Part shown: one piece after another, positions 1-10,025 of the stretch
How positions within the stretch are numbered: the first letter of the stretch is position 1
How the letters are laid out: each line of letters begins with the position of its first letter
From: Gnetum montanum
Taxonomy: Eukaryota; Streptophyta; Gnetopsida; Gnetales; Gnetaceae
DNA length: 32,284 bases
NCBI GenBank assembly: GCA_015680685.1
Contig: MNCI01016246.1
Span: 37,573 to 69,856 of the forward strand
Direction: 5' to 3'
Notes under the pieces: model-generated
What the model was told of the DNA's origin: nothing
Database searches by the model: none
Seen by the model: only the letters and a program-made list of their open reading frames with translations
Translations under genes and position numbers: made by a program

Positions 1-286
1 TTAGAACTTAGTTAATGAGTAGTTAAGTTAAATTAGTCACTTAGTTACCTCTCTCCTTCCCTACTAGTGCAGGACATGAAAACATAAAAGCTATAAAAAT
101 CATATACCTCAAGCTTACTTAATCATACAATCATGACATACAAGTAAGCTTGGGAAGACAATCATTAACCAACCAATCCTTGTTCCATAAGAGCGCATAA
201 GCACTTAGTCCTTGGAATTTGACTGGATCATCCATGAAATGCTCGTATTCGTATGGTTGAGCATAGGGGTACCTCGCCGCTCATCA
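1..286 (+). repeat. 3' portion of a Ty3 LTR, same family as the LTR at 13470-14322
   Basis: This stretch aligns along its whole length with about 14035-14322, the last third of the complete LTR further right. It ends in the same GGGGTACCTCG...CTCATCA terminus. Unlike that LTR it is not followed by the TGGCRCCRTTGCC primer-binding site; the next bases are CTTGTCTTG. It is therefore either the 3' LTR of an element lying to the left of the window or a solo LTR. The target duplication cannot be checked because the other end is outside the window. Confidence 0.88.
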
Positions 287-865
287 CTTGTCTTGTTTTC
301 TTAAGAAACCTATGGTGTTTCATACTTGTATCAAAGATTATGGAATAGAAAGTGAGTATGAAAAGAAGTCTCAAAGAGAGCTCTTGAGTTGAAGAGAGCT
401 TAAAAAGAGTGTGATAGAGCACATTAAGTCAGTGCATGTGTGGTTGCAACTCTAGGGTTAATGTGTGTGGATTATTTTATTTGTTCTTGTATTTTATTTA
501 CTTTTTTGATTGGAATCTTAGTCCTAGGTTGTGGAAGAGATTTTCTATTAGTAATGCCTTGCATTAAGAACAACCATGATGTTGTTATAAAGCTTCATTC
601 TCTCCAACATCCTTTAAGTATTTTGAGAGGTTTTGTGAGTTTTTGGAACCTAGTTGTAATCTTCTCGTTGAATAATTGAAAATAGCTAGTTTTCCTGTTT
701 TCTAGCAAATTATTTATCTTATTTCTATAATATCTAAATTTAGTTTTTGAAGGAAATTTAATTATGAAGTGACACTACTTTAGTGTTATTAGTATTAAAG
801 CTTTAGAGTTAGGAGCTTTATGTTTATTGTTGCTTGAAATTAGTTCAGGGTTTCATCTAGTTTAG
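287..865. other. AT-rich stretch, nothing recognised
   Basis: No coding similarity, primer-binding site or obvious repeat was found here. It lies between an LTR end and the first gag-like residues of the next element, so it may be the flank of the LTR on the left or the decayed 5' LTR/leader of the element at 866. Neither reading is supported by a match I can see. Confidence 0.4.
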
Positions 866-2040
866 ATGGCACTTAAGAAGAAACCAGTTCAAGCACTGAA
901 TAGAGACATGAAGAGCATGAAGTCTACCTTCTAGATTATGGTTATTTGATTGGATGAAATTAGCCCAAAGGTAGACAAGAATTTTGGTCCTCACCATATC
1001 CAAATATATGGAAGTGATGAGCATGCGCATTTAGATTAAGAGGTTTTACAACCAAGAAATCAAACCAAATGAAGAGGAAGGACAATCTAGCTATAGGAGT
1101 ATATGAACCCATCAGCTAAGGATTTCAATGGAAGGGAACCCTATTTCTTAGATGAGAATTCTAAGGGCTCCAACTATAGTAAATACTTCTTCTCTAAGTA
1201 AGGATGATGAGGAAGAAGAGACAAGGCTTTTTAGAGCATTCAAAAATGCTACAAGTCTTTTGTACATTGAATTGAAGACTTTAAATGGTGTAGATGGCAC
1301 CAATGCTTTTGTAAGTTGGTTGAACATACGTGAGAAGAATTTCTAGTTGGAAGAGGTACCAAATGAACTAAGGGTATCTATTGCAAAATCTAGATTAGAA
1401 TGTATGGCTTCTACTTGGTGGAAAAGAAGTCCTAGGATTATGAAAGATGAAAAAATCAATCCATAAGAGATTAGTATCTAATGAAGTATAGGTTGCAAAG
1501 AAAATTTGAATAGTCTTGTTAGAGACAAGAGACCATTATGAAGTTGAAATTTCTAAGGCAAGATGACAAGGATGTCTAAGAATTCTAAATCAAAATTTGA
1601 GACCTATTCCATCAATCTAAGGTAAATTGAGAAAAATATAAATAGGATTCAATCTTATTGGGAGGTCTCAAAATGTTATATCAGCAAGAGTTATCTTTTT
1701 ATGAGCCAAAAATCCTTGATGAGGCTTATGATTTGGCACTCAAGGCTAAGTAGAAATTTAGTGGATTTAGAAACAAGATTAAATAAACTTCCAAGGAAAA
1801 CAAGAAGGTATCCAAGTTCAAATATGATAACAAGGATGGCAACCATGACAAGAAAACTAAAAAAGACAATGAGAGGAGAAAAGCCAAGAAGGACCAAGGC
1901 AATGGAGGCAAGGGTCAAAGTAGTAGCTCATCAAAAACCCAGTGCTTCAAGTGTGGAGAATAACGACACAAATTATGGGAATGTTTATTTTGCAAGGTAG
2001 CCAAGGGCAAAGATGTGCAAATCATGAAGGTGGAGGAGAC
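866..2040 (+). pseudogene. gag: gag remnant with CCHC zinc knuckle
   Basis: Gag forms the particle that packages element RNA. The likely start is ATG 866 (MALKKKPVQ), with a stop by about 930. A conserved gag-like block is readable at about 1294-1440 (NAFVSWLNIREKNF, then LECMASTWWKRS), which fits the F..WL and A..WW pattern of retrotransposon gag domains. A lysine-rich stretch follows at about 1780-1935. The zinc knuckle is at 1943-1984: C-FK-C-GE*R-H-KLWE-C, spacing CX2CX4HX4C, with a TAA stop inside it at 1961-1963. Several frameshifts and stops separate these blocks, so no product is expected. Boundaries are approximate. Confidence 0.72.
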
Positions 2041-2181
2041 ATCAGGCCAAGGTCTTTCGAGAGGTAATCCTAATGCTCCAAAATTAAGAAAATCTTTGAA
2101 TTAAACTCTTGTGCATTCATGGAGAATGTGAATAAAGGAGAACACCCTAATAGAAAATTGTTATTTCAAATTGAAGATAGA

Positions 2182-2241
2182 TGCTTGGTTAGTGAGAAAT
2201 GGATTCATGTTTTGATTGATGGGGGAGCCTAAGAAAATGTT
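2182..2241 (+). pseudogene. Retroviral-type aspartic protease stub
   Basis: Frame 1 reads C-L-V-S-E-K-W-I-H-V-L-I-D-G-G-A-stop-E-N-V. This matches the active-site region of plant Ty3 proteases, with the catalytic Asp at 2218-2220 in a DGGA version of the usual D-S/T-G. A TAA follows at 2230 and a TAG at 2245. The rest of the protease is gone and the sequence passes directly into residues that normally precede integrase. Confidence 0.65.
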
Positions 2242-2249
2242 ACCTAGAT

Positions 2250-3460
2250 ATAAAAGAAAGCTCTTAATATCAAAATGTTCTAAATTCACTCTAATAAGGG
2301 GTGAATTATTTAGAAATAATTTCCAAGGGATATACCTTAAGTGTTTGGACCAAGAGCAAGCTAACGATGCTCTAAAACAACTTCACGATGAAGGACATAT
2401 AGGATATCACTCACTAGTTCATAAAATTGTGAAGGCTAGTTATTATTGGCCTACTATGATTAATGATTCTTATAACCTACTTAAGACGTGTGTTCAATGC
2501 CAAATATTTAAAGGTAAAGATTCCAAGAGTTCGGCCCCTTTACACCCTATAATAGAAACAAGACCATTTGTCCAATTGGCCTTAGATTTTATTGCAGTGA
2601 TCAATCCTTTATCTAATGCCCTACATAAGTTCATTTTAATAGCCACTAATTATTGCACACGTTGGTTAGAGGTGAAAGAAACCAACACCACATCATCTCG
2701 TGAGGTCATTCGCTTCTTAGAAAATGATATAATCTCTAGATATGGTTATCCTTATGCTTTAGTAGTCGATAATGGGCCCACCTTCATTTCCATAGAGTTT
2801 ACAAATTGGGCTAGAGACCATAACATCATTGTCAAGGTGGTAACCGAATATTACCCACAAGGTAATGGTTTGGCTAAATCTTCCAACAAAATTATATTAG
2901 AAGGTATTAAGAAGTTGGTAGCCCAAAATCCATGAACTTGGCATGAACAACTAAAATGGATAGTTTGGGCTGATAGGATTCGTTACAAAGAATCGATCAA
3001 GACTACACCATATGATTTAGTGTATGGACAGGAACCCATATTGCCAATTAATTTATAGATTGCTACATATCAATTCTTCTTGGACTACTTACCAACTAAT
3101 GAGCATCTAATATCATGAGCATGTGACATTTTGAACCTAGAGCTTAAAAGGGTTAAAGCGATAAAAAATATGTGTAGTCATCAAAAAATTGTTAAGAGAT
3201 GGTTTGATAAAAATTATGTAGCTAAAAGTTTTCAAGTAGGTGACCTAGTCCTTAAGAGAGATAGAGCATCTGGTCAAACTGGCCCTCAAACTAAGTTTTC
3301 CCCTATGTAGTCAAGTCCATTCCAAATTGTAGACATCATTGCCCCAAATGTCTTCAAGATTGATAATTTGCAAGGACATAGGTTGAATAAGAATTTTAAT
3401 GCATTTCATTTGAAGCATTTTTACTTAGGCACCTCATGTGGGCACCTCGTAGATTCTTAG
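2250..3460 (+). pseudogene. Ty3 integrase, decayed, catalytic Glu replaced by Lys
   Basis: Integrase inserts element DNA into the host chromosome. One frame stays open from about 2250 to the terminal TAG at 3458-3460 except for four internal stops (2933, 3056, 3116, 3308), so there are no frameshifts over 1.2 kb. The HHCC zinc region is seen as HDEGHIGYH...CVQCQ. The catalytic core shows the first Asp in LALDFIAV and the second in VVDNGPTF. The third residue, normally Glu in NGQAE, reads Lys (QGNGLAKSSNK). The C-terminal part keeps the TTPYDLVYGQEPILPI block and the KRDRASG...FQIVDI region. The core resembles the non-chromovirus group of plant Ty3 elements. Confidence 0.88.
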
Positions 3461-4031
3461 TTGCATGTTTTCTTCCCTTTTTTCATTGCATTTCATATGT
3501 ATATTGTTGTGTTTCCATATTTTGCTTGCATTTTTATTATTTCTTTCTTAGAACATGGATTTGATTATTGTGTTCTTCATATTTTAATAATCATTTGTCA
3601 TTTAAGTTACTAGACATTGGGTCATCTTAACACCATTGGAAAATAATGTAGGTATAATATAATTTATTATTACTGTAATATTATATTTCAATAATACTAT
3701 AACTATTTCCAATTGATTCCAAGGTTTCAGTTTATTTGTTATGTTAGATTATGGGGCATTGGATTTATACAAACTTATCATGTTATCATCATGATCTTGT
3801 GAGTGTAGGATATGTGACGTTGGAGAATGGTTAGTCATAATCACTAAGTGACCTTGGAAAATTCTATCCTTTCCTCTCATAAACCCTAGCCCTCAGGTAT
3901 GATGATCCATGGCTATCCTGTGAACAATGGGATGAAGTGTGTTCATTTCTACTTGAGAGTCCTTAGCCACCCAAGAGCCCTGCTATGATGTCATTAAATA
4001 GCAATCAAAGGCACATACATGAGGGTTGAAC

Positions 4032-4186
4032 TACACCATGGGCAAAGTTTCCACAAGGACCATGCTCTTTGGCAGTGCAGCTAATTGGCCAAACTCGTGT
4101 TGGAATTCCTACCCCAAGAATGAAGTACACCATGAGCAAAGTTTTCTCAAAAAAAAAAATGAGGACCATGTTTGTTGGCAGTGTAA
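4032..4186. repeat. Imperfect 94-bp tandem duplication
   Basis: TACACCATGGGCAAAGTTT at 4032 recurs as TACACCATGAGCAAAGTTT at 4126. In both copies GAGGACCATG- or AAGGACCATG-like sequence and TTGGCAGTG follow downstream. The second copy carries an A-run of about 11 that the first lacks and is shorter. Confidence 0.6.
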
Positions 4187-4427
4187 AAAGTTCTTGAGCA
4201 TGATGGGGTCCGACAGCAATCCTCACCCTAACCTCTGTTTCCCCTTTTAGATTTAAGTTTTCAAAAAGAAAAAAAAAGCCAAGGAAAAATCTGAAAGTTG
4301 TGGCTTACTATGATCTAACATGAGCTTGAGCTTGTCCTCCTCATTAAGTTCTGTCCAAGTCTCGTGCTTCGAATAGTCTGCATACTTTTACTGTTACCTT
4401 GTGGGAATATTGAGAATGAGAGCTTAA

Positions 4428-4483
4428 TTATATATGTGTATGTGTATATATATATATATAATTACATATATATATATCTATAG
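4428..4483. repeat. TA/TG dinucleotide microsatellite
   Basis: Alternating TATATG, TGTG and long TATATA runs interrupted by ATTACA. It is simple sequence with no coding content. Confidence 0.85.
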
Positions 4484-4559
4484 ATTTTAGTTAAAATAAT
4501 AATTAATTATATATTTAGATCTTAATAGTGGTTTGGATGGTTCACGTAAGTGTCTCTTT

Positions 4560-4572
4560 TGATTATTTAATT
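4560..4572. repeat. Target-site duplication of the LINE, copy next to the poly(A) end
   Basis: TGATTATTTAATT. An identical 13-mer stands at 9860-9872, directly outside the opposite end of the LINE. Its right side runs into the T-tract that is the LINE poly(A) tail on the minus strand, so the exact inner edge is uncertain by a few bases. Confidence 0.72.
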
Positions 4573-4590
4573 TTTTTAATTTTTTTTTGA
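4573..4590 (-). other. LINE poly(A) tail
   Basis: The plus strand reads T7-AA-T9, which is an A-rich tail on the minus strand directly after the LINE 3' UTR and directly before the target duplication. Confidence 0.7.
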
Positions 4591-5035
4591 AAAAGGTCGA
4601 GCATATGTATATTCCAAGAAAAAGGCTATACAGCTGTACAGCGCGGGCCAGGGTCGCTGGCCCCACTTCAGCCAAGGAATTCACCTGGAGCACCCCTAGG
4701 ACGGCCCCGCCGCTGGCATCCCAACCGGCTGATGGCTAATCTATCCCCCAAAGGTTAGATATCAAACCTTCCTGAATGACACCCCCTAGGGCACCATGTC
4801 CTCCCACGCCAGCAAACGACCAAGAGACATGGGTATGGAATTAGTTGCTGCTAGTACTGGGCTATCCTCACCCGGCCACACGGCGGTGTCGGTTTTCTTC
4901 AATAATCTGGGCGATGCCGATCTTATGATTTTTGTGGAAGTCCTCAATCCAACCCTACGTAGGGAGGGTCAGGATTTGCTCCCCAGGGATGTTAGTGGTT
5001 CCATCATTAAGCTCTTGCCTCTTCTCCTCTAGGTT

Positions 5036-8000
5036 CTATCCCGGGGGCACTAGTCCCTGGTTAGCGTCATGGGGGGTGGTCATATTTCGCAAAGTCACGT
5101 CCCCGAAAACCCGCTGTGTTTGCTCTTGCTGCTGTTCCAGCTCCAGATGAATTGCAGGTTGAAGCAGGATGGTGGGGGGATTGGCAACAGGTGGCTCGAA
5201 GGGGACGGGAGGATCCATTGTGGAGATAATTTTGTGCCATAGCTTACAAATCCTATTGGAAAGAACTCTTACCGGAGGGAGTGCCGCTCCTTTAAAAATG
5301 CAATCATTCTTGGCCCGCCACAGGATCCAGAGCATCATCAGCATTGAAGAATTGCCTGAGAATTCAGGAGTGTGGAGCCCCGCAATTCTCCATAACTGCA
5401 TGATCATGTGGCACTCATGTACGAAGTGCTGCAGTGTTTCTTCATGTTGATTACACAGAGGGCACTGGGTACTGATTGCTAGGCCTCGTGACTGTAGAGC
5501 AGCATGAATGGGGAGCGCCTGGTGGAGGATCAACCACCCAAAGATTTTAATTTTTTCTGGAAGGATACCCTTCCACAGCCGCATCTAGCGTGGATCAGTT
5601 GGGAACTATTTCTGAAGGAGCTGACGGGGGTGCAGGAAGATATCCTCAGTGCTGCCCATCGATCTGACCTGCATGCAGAGCTGCCTCCAAATGTGGGAGT
5701 CAGAATTGACCGTCGTCCAGGGGTTGTATTTCTTCCTCAGGATTTGAACCCAGAGGGAGGGGTCCTCATTTGTTGTGGACAGTCGCTGAAGGAGTCTTTG
5801 ATGACCCAAGGCCGCCTCAAGGGTGAAGGGAAGGAGGCCAACCCCCCCCCCCCCCCACGTAACGGGGCTGCGCGATTTTGGCCCATGCCAACAGGTGCAT
5901 CTTATTTTCCCCCCTTCCACCAGACCACACAAAATCACGAATAATTTGGTTGATCTTTGTGGCGACACCCAAGGGCGGGGAGGCCATCGAGGCAGCAAAC
6001 CTTGCCATGGCCCCCAACACAGCGGACGCCAGCACAATCTTCCCTTTGTCGGACAGGAAATTATTAGTCCAGTGTGTCGTGCGCCACTGAATTCGTGCAA
6101 TGAGTGCCTGCTAGATATGTTGCCTGTGCTAGTTATGCATGGGAATGCCCAGATACTTGTCATCCGCCTCCCCCGGGAGAATCCCCAGGATTTGGATGAC
6201 TTTGGTGCGCACCGAAGGATGAGTGTGGGTGAAATATAAAGCCAATTTCTTAGAGTTGGGTGCTAGGCCCACCTCCCAGTGCAACCAATCCAGCACCTTC
6301 AGTAATGCCCTGGCCTGTGGAACCGTGGCCCTGGTGTAGATCATGGTGTCATCTGCAAAATGGTCAGTGAGACATGGGATGTCGTGCACATTTAACCCCT
6401 GGACCCCTTCTTCTGTACAGTATGTTTGTAGAAGGTCCATCATCATCACGAAGAGGTGCGGGGAGAGAGGATCTCCTTGACGAAGCCCACGTCCGGTCCC
6501 ATGAAAGCCCCACAATTGCCCATCAATATCTAACGAGTACCGCCCTCCCTGCTGGATCTGTAGGCAGAGATCGACAAAAGCTTTGTCAAATCATTTAGTG
6601 TGCAACACTGATCTCAAGGCAGCCCAATTGATAGAATTGTAGACCTTGGTAATGTCCAACTTGATGTAGTGGCCTGGTAATTTGGCCGCCCGAAGGGAAT
6701 GTTGAATTTCCTGGAGCAGCAAGACCTGGTCTTGAAGGTGATGACCCTTCATAAAGGCGGCCTGGTGCTTACCCACGAGCCGCGTCATGAGTGGTCACAA
6801 TCTGGCAACGAGCAGGCGAGAAAATAACCTCAGCAGGGAGTTGCAGACATCGATGGGGCGAAAATGGCCTGGAGATGTGGGATTTTCCGTCTTCGGTAGC
6901 AGCACCACATGAGAGCAGTTGATTTCTTTTCGGACCTGACGCCACGCCAGCATGTGGTTGAAAGCATCAAGCAGGTTCGTCCCGAGGACGTCCTGGAATT
7001 CACAGAACAATTCAATGGGCTAGCCATCTGGCCCTGGTGCCTTGTCAGTCGGCATTTTCTGTAGCACATCGTGAAGCTCTTGGTGTGAAAATGGTTGCAG
7101 GAGCCGGAAATTATCAGTCGGATTTAGAATTTTTTCCACTGGCACAGAAATCGGGTCCATCGACTACCATTTCTAGACCTATTGCCAGTATTGCAGGAGG
7201 CTGTCAGTGCTAGAGCACGAATGCAATTCTCATTGCATGAGGTGCTGCATCTGTCCATGCTGGGCTCCGTGGTGCACCTTTGCGGTAGAAACGAAAAATT
7301 TCATGTGCCGATCCCCTGCCCTCAGCCACTGCACACGGGCCTATTGGCACCAGTACTCCTCCTCCTCATGATGCAGAAGTTGAAGCTCGGCCTACAGGGG
7401 AGTTCCTCCCCTGTATGGTCTACTCCGCACTCCTGTTGCTCCTATTGTGACTAAATATCTTGTAGTTTAGCTTGGAGCTGACTTCAGCAGATTTTGAAGC
7501 TATATTTTTCAGCAATGCCAATATTTTTAATTTATTTTTGAGGGTTTTCAACCCATTTTTAGGAATTCACGTGGGTCCACTGAGGCTGTGTAGTTCTGCC
7601 AGATGTCCTGCACCAATTTTCCCAACCACGGCTTGCGGATCTAGGTGCGCTCAAATCGGAAGGGACGGGGTCGCTGGAACTCGGCCCACTCCAGCCGGTA
7701 GAAGATGGGCCGATGGTCAGAGACCATGCAAGCACCTCCGTAGACATGGATATCCCAATCGTTCAGTAACTTTTGACTGACCCACACCTAGTTAATACGG
7801 GATTGGACCCTTGAGCGCCTTGCTTGCGGTTGCTCCAGGTGTACTTGCACCCCGCGATTTCCATGTTGGTTAGGTCATTATGCTGTAACAGCATGAGCAT
7901 TTCGGTTGCCCTTGGGGGCTCTGCCAAATTGTCACCAGTCTTCTCCCAGCTGAAGAGCCTCTGGTTGAAGTCACTGGTCAGTAACTAGTTGGCCTTTTTG

Positions 8001-8356
8001 GGAGCCAGGCCCGTGACTCGAGAAAGATCTTGAAGGCGTGCCTGCCACCCTTGGGCGCCGTAAACATTGATAACCCACACGTCCGGCCCAGGTAGGTGCA
8101 CCGTGATGCACCAGTCAGACATATCTAGGATGTACGAGTCCACCTTGGTTAGGATCGTGAGGCCACCCGTGCGCCCCCTGCTGGGCGCCAGGTGGCTATG
8201 CCACATTGGCCAAAGGAGCATCTGAGCCTCCTTCTGCTGAAGTTTTGTTTCTTGCAAGCATACAATGTCACACCTCTCATCTTGCACCAAATAATGAAGT
8301 GTATGTCTTTTGTATGGGGTACCCTAGCCCCTGCAGTTCTAGGATAGGACCTTCAT
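5036..8356 (-). pseudogene. LINE ORF2: endonuclease-reverse transcriptase, decayed
   Basis: ORF2 nicks the target and copies LINE RNA at the nick. The start is taken as ATG 8356 (MKVLS*NCRG*G), where a Trp and a Leu codon have become TAG. The endonuclease (about 8356-7690) shows DIVCLQETK with the catalytic Glu, WVINVYG, and SDHRPIF near 7728-7690. Reverse transcriptase (about 7100-5850) shows DKAPGPDG, HQAAFMKGH, IKLDITKVYN, GLRQGDPLSP, the FADD catalytic box at 6359-6348, and YLGIPM. At 5856-5842 a 15-base G tract shifts the frame, after which LRKKYNPW and a zinc motif (CPLCNQHEETLQHFVHEC) follow. The last in-frame stop is at 5036. There are several further stops and at least two frame changes between endonuclease and reverse transcriptase. 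Confidence 0.9.
5842..5856 (-). repeat. 15-base homopolymer inside LINE ORF2
   Basis: C15 on the plus strand, G15 on the coding strand. It sits where plant LINE ORF2 proteins have a Gly-Gly-Leu-Gly-type segment after the RT domain. Upstream residues (WAKIAQPRYVGG) and downstream residues (LLPFTLEAALG) are in different frames, so the tract marks a slippage frameshift. Confidence 0.85.
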
Positions 8357-8717
8357 GGAGATATGGGACGTTGGTAAACCTCCTGGAGCATGGGCTGCAC
8401 TCCCAAATCAATAAAAAGCTGCGTGGCCTTGTGTCGACGGGTGTGGTTGTCCGGTCATCCTACCTTGGCCGCGTGAAGGGCTACTGTCATTCCTTGTTTG
8501 CGTAGGCTCCTCGTCTTTTTGGGAGGGGAGCTGGGCCACGCCGAACCCCAACTGGTGTTAATCTAGTCCGTGACCGGTGGCGGGGATAGACCACCTTGGG
8601 AAGGGCCTACCCCCTCTGACCTGGGGATGCAGGGCGTTCCTTGGGAGCCTTGCCGCGGTTCGGCTCCTGCCTGAGTGCACGTCGGTTGGACACCCGCGGA
8701 TTCCAAAGCACTGGTCC

Positions 8718-9770
8718 CTACCAGCGCATGGAAATAGGACTTGTCAAACTAGCCGTGGCAACCTTACCCGTCTCCGATGGTCCCACACGATGAGCATCCT
8801 TCGATAGTTGTTCCTGTTGTCCTCCAGGACCAAGGAGTGGCCCCTTGCTTGGCGTAGGCAAGCCTTGAGTTCCCCCAGCCTTGGAGGCCGCTCCCTCTGG
8901 AGTGGATCCCTTCCCCAAACGCCAAGCCCCACCTTTGGGTGCCGGCGGTTTCTTGTTGGTGACTTGGCCCTTTTTTTCGATAAACCACTACCCATCATTT
9001 GGTGTGGCCTTGTAACCGTCTGGGTGGCCCAGGTTGCTCCCTGTCCGAGCTTCCCTCTGCTGGGCCTGAGCCATCGGTTGGTTTTCAAACAGAACTCGGA
9101 CCCTCTCCTCATCGAGGTCCGTAACGAGAACCAGCTCCTCGATCGGCTCCTTAGTTAGGAGAGGTCGCCAGACGTAGAACCTCATGAATCCCAGGTGATC
9201 CATAATGGCGGTGGAGTGGTCAAACTTGATGAACTCATCGAATAGATTTGCCAGCGATTGCAGAAACACTGGCGACTAGTATTCAAGGGGAAGCCCATAC
9301 AACCGTATCCAAACTGGCGCTCGCTCAAACAAGGCTAGCTCTCGGTGAGCTCTCAGGCGCCAGGACGCCAGCGCCAGCCTGTTCGCCCCGCTGAACCAAG
9401 GTCCTCCCACCAGGATTTGCTCTCGCTCTTCCATAGAGGCAAAATAGAATAGGAGGTGATCGCCTACCAGGTAGGTAACTGTCATCGAGTCTAACCCCCA
9501 AGCATTTCGGGCCCAGCGTCGGATCAGATTGATGTGAGGTCGTGCCCCTTCAGACACAAATTTTCCTATCAGGCTGCGTTCCAATCTTGCCAATGTGTCT
9601 ACGTCTGGGCTTCTAACTTTGATCCTCAGCGCTAATCCGTCTCTGCAGCATTCCCCGAAGTCTCTATCCGTCTGCCTCTCAACCCCTGTGTCCGTGTCTG
9701 CCAGTCCGACCATCCCGCTTGCATCCCACCCTGTGGCCTCCGCTCCTGTTGCCTCCACTCCTGTTGCCAT
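8718..9770 (-). pseudogene. LINE ORF1 with DUF4283
   Basis: ORF1 of plant L1 elements is the RNA-binding partner of ORF2. One frame runs from ATG 9770 to 8718, about 350 residues, broken by two in-frame TAG codons at 9278-9276 and 8990-8988. The N-terminus has a short ATG-V/A-E repeat (ATGVEATGAEATG). A DUF4283 domain covers roughly residues 50-200 (LIGKFV...RRWARNAWGLD...GPWFSGANRLALASW...WIRLYGLPLEY). The first stop follows LPLEY, exactly where the family has Trp, so it is a TGG to TAG change. A basic, Gly/Pro-rich C-terminal tail follows. The start lies about 20 bp after the tRNA-like sequence, leaving almost no other 5' UTR. Confidence 0.85.
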
Positions 9771-9792
9771 CGCTCCTCAAAAGATACGATGT

Positions 9793-9859
9793 TTCGTTGC
9801 CGGGACTCGAACCAAAGTCTCTTGGGTGAGAACCGAGTATCCTAACCATCTAGACTACA
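9793..9859 (-). pseudogene. tRNA-Glu(CTC)-like sequence forming the LINE 5' end
   Basis: The minus strand reads TGTAGTCTAGATGG (D arm, A box), CTCGG-TTCTCAC-CCAAG (anticodon arm, anticodon CTC), and GGTTCGAGTCCCGGCAACGAA (T arm, intact B box and 3' acceptor strand). Against the plant tRNA-Glu(CTC) sequence as I know it, about eight of 67 positions differ. The first five acceptor bases are missing and replaced by the target duplication, so the acceptor stem cannot form; one anticodon-stem pair and one T-stem pair are also lost. It is a pseudogene. Both Pol III internal promoter boxes remain, so a role as a LINE promoter is possible but unproven. Confidence 0.82.
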
Positions 9860-9872
9860 TGATTATTTAATT
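9860..9872. repeat. Target-site duplication of the LINE, 5'-side copy
   Basis: TGATTATTTAATT, identical to 4560-4572. It abuts the tRNA-Glu-like sequence, which places that sequence inside the inserted unit. Confidence 0.72.
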
Positions 9873-10025
9873 ATTTTGATCATGTCTAAAACATTATAGT
9901 TTACTTTCAAGTTTACATTTTCTATTTTGTAATGTTTTTGTTTCTCAATCTATTGCATTTTTATTCAAAATTTTATGGTTTTGCTATCCTTGCACTTGCA
10001 TGCAATTTGTAGTTTGGGGGCCAAG
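9873..10025 (+). other. Continuation of the Ty3 3' non-coding region with polypurine tract
   Basis: AT-rich sequence resembling 3461-3560 in composition. It ends in AGTTTGGGGGCCAAG (10011-10025), a form common for plant Ty3 polypurine tracts, immediately before a TGTTGAGGCC sequence that looks like an LTR start. If correct, this is the end of the element that starts at 866. Confidence 0.45.

Larger units (their letters stand above)
866..3460 (+). mobile_element. Old internally deleted Ty3/gypsy retrotransposon (gag, protease stub, integrase)
   Basis: Order on the plus strand is a gag remnant (866-2040), a protease active-site stub (2182-2240), then the region just before integrase and the integrase itself (about 2250-3460). 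Reverse transcriptase and RNase H, normally about 1.5-2 kb between protease and integrase, are absent: protease and integrase-side residues lie within about 20 bp of each other, in different frames. No LTR could be matched on the left. A candidate polypurine tract and LTR start lie far right at 10011-10026, separated from it by the LINE. The element is defective and old. Confidence 0.8.
3461..4559. other. Non-coding tail of the Ty3 remnant
   Basis: AT-rich with no supported gene. It follows the integrase stop and is probably the element's 3' non-coding region, continuing beyond the LINE at 9873. It contains an imperfect 94-bp tandem duplication (from 4032 and from 4126) and a TA/TG microsatellite at about 4428-4483. 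The short open frames at about 4005-4250 read across the duplication and match nothing I recognise. Confidence 0.5.
4573..9859 (-). mobile_element. L1-type LINE (non-LTR retrotransposon) with a tRNA-Glu-like 5' end
   Basis: In minus-strand order it contains a tRNA-Glu-like leader (9859-9793), ORF1 with DUF4283 (9770-8718), and ORF2 with AP-type endonuclease, reverse transcriptase and a C-terminal zinc motif (8356-5036). A 3' UTR and an A-rich tail follow (T-tract on the plus strand from 4573). A 13-bp direct repeat brackets the unit, as target-primed reverse transcription would leave. It is 5287 bp long and much more GC-rich than its surroundings. Both ORFs are broken by stops and shifts. It lies in the probable 3' non-coding region of the Ty3 remnant at 866-3460. 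Confidence 0.85.

Noticed and set aside
440-679. 79-residue open frame near the left edge
   Set aside because: It is low-complexity hydrophobic, lies in AT-rich sequence, has no match to known motifs, and does not join to the gag that follows.
866-3460. Pararetrovirus (EPRV) integration
   Set aside because: An integrase with HHCC and DDE-type core is present and no movement or coat protein is seen; plant pararetroviruses lack integrase.
5169-6239. Plus-strand open frames across this region
   Set aside because: They are antisense to LINE ORF2, whose minus-strand reading shows the RT and zinc motifs.
9793-9859. Functional tRNA-Glu gene
   Set aside because: The 5' acceptor strand is missing, stem pairs are broken, and it sits inside a retrotransposon's target duplication.
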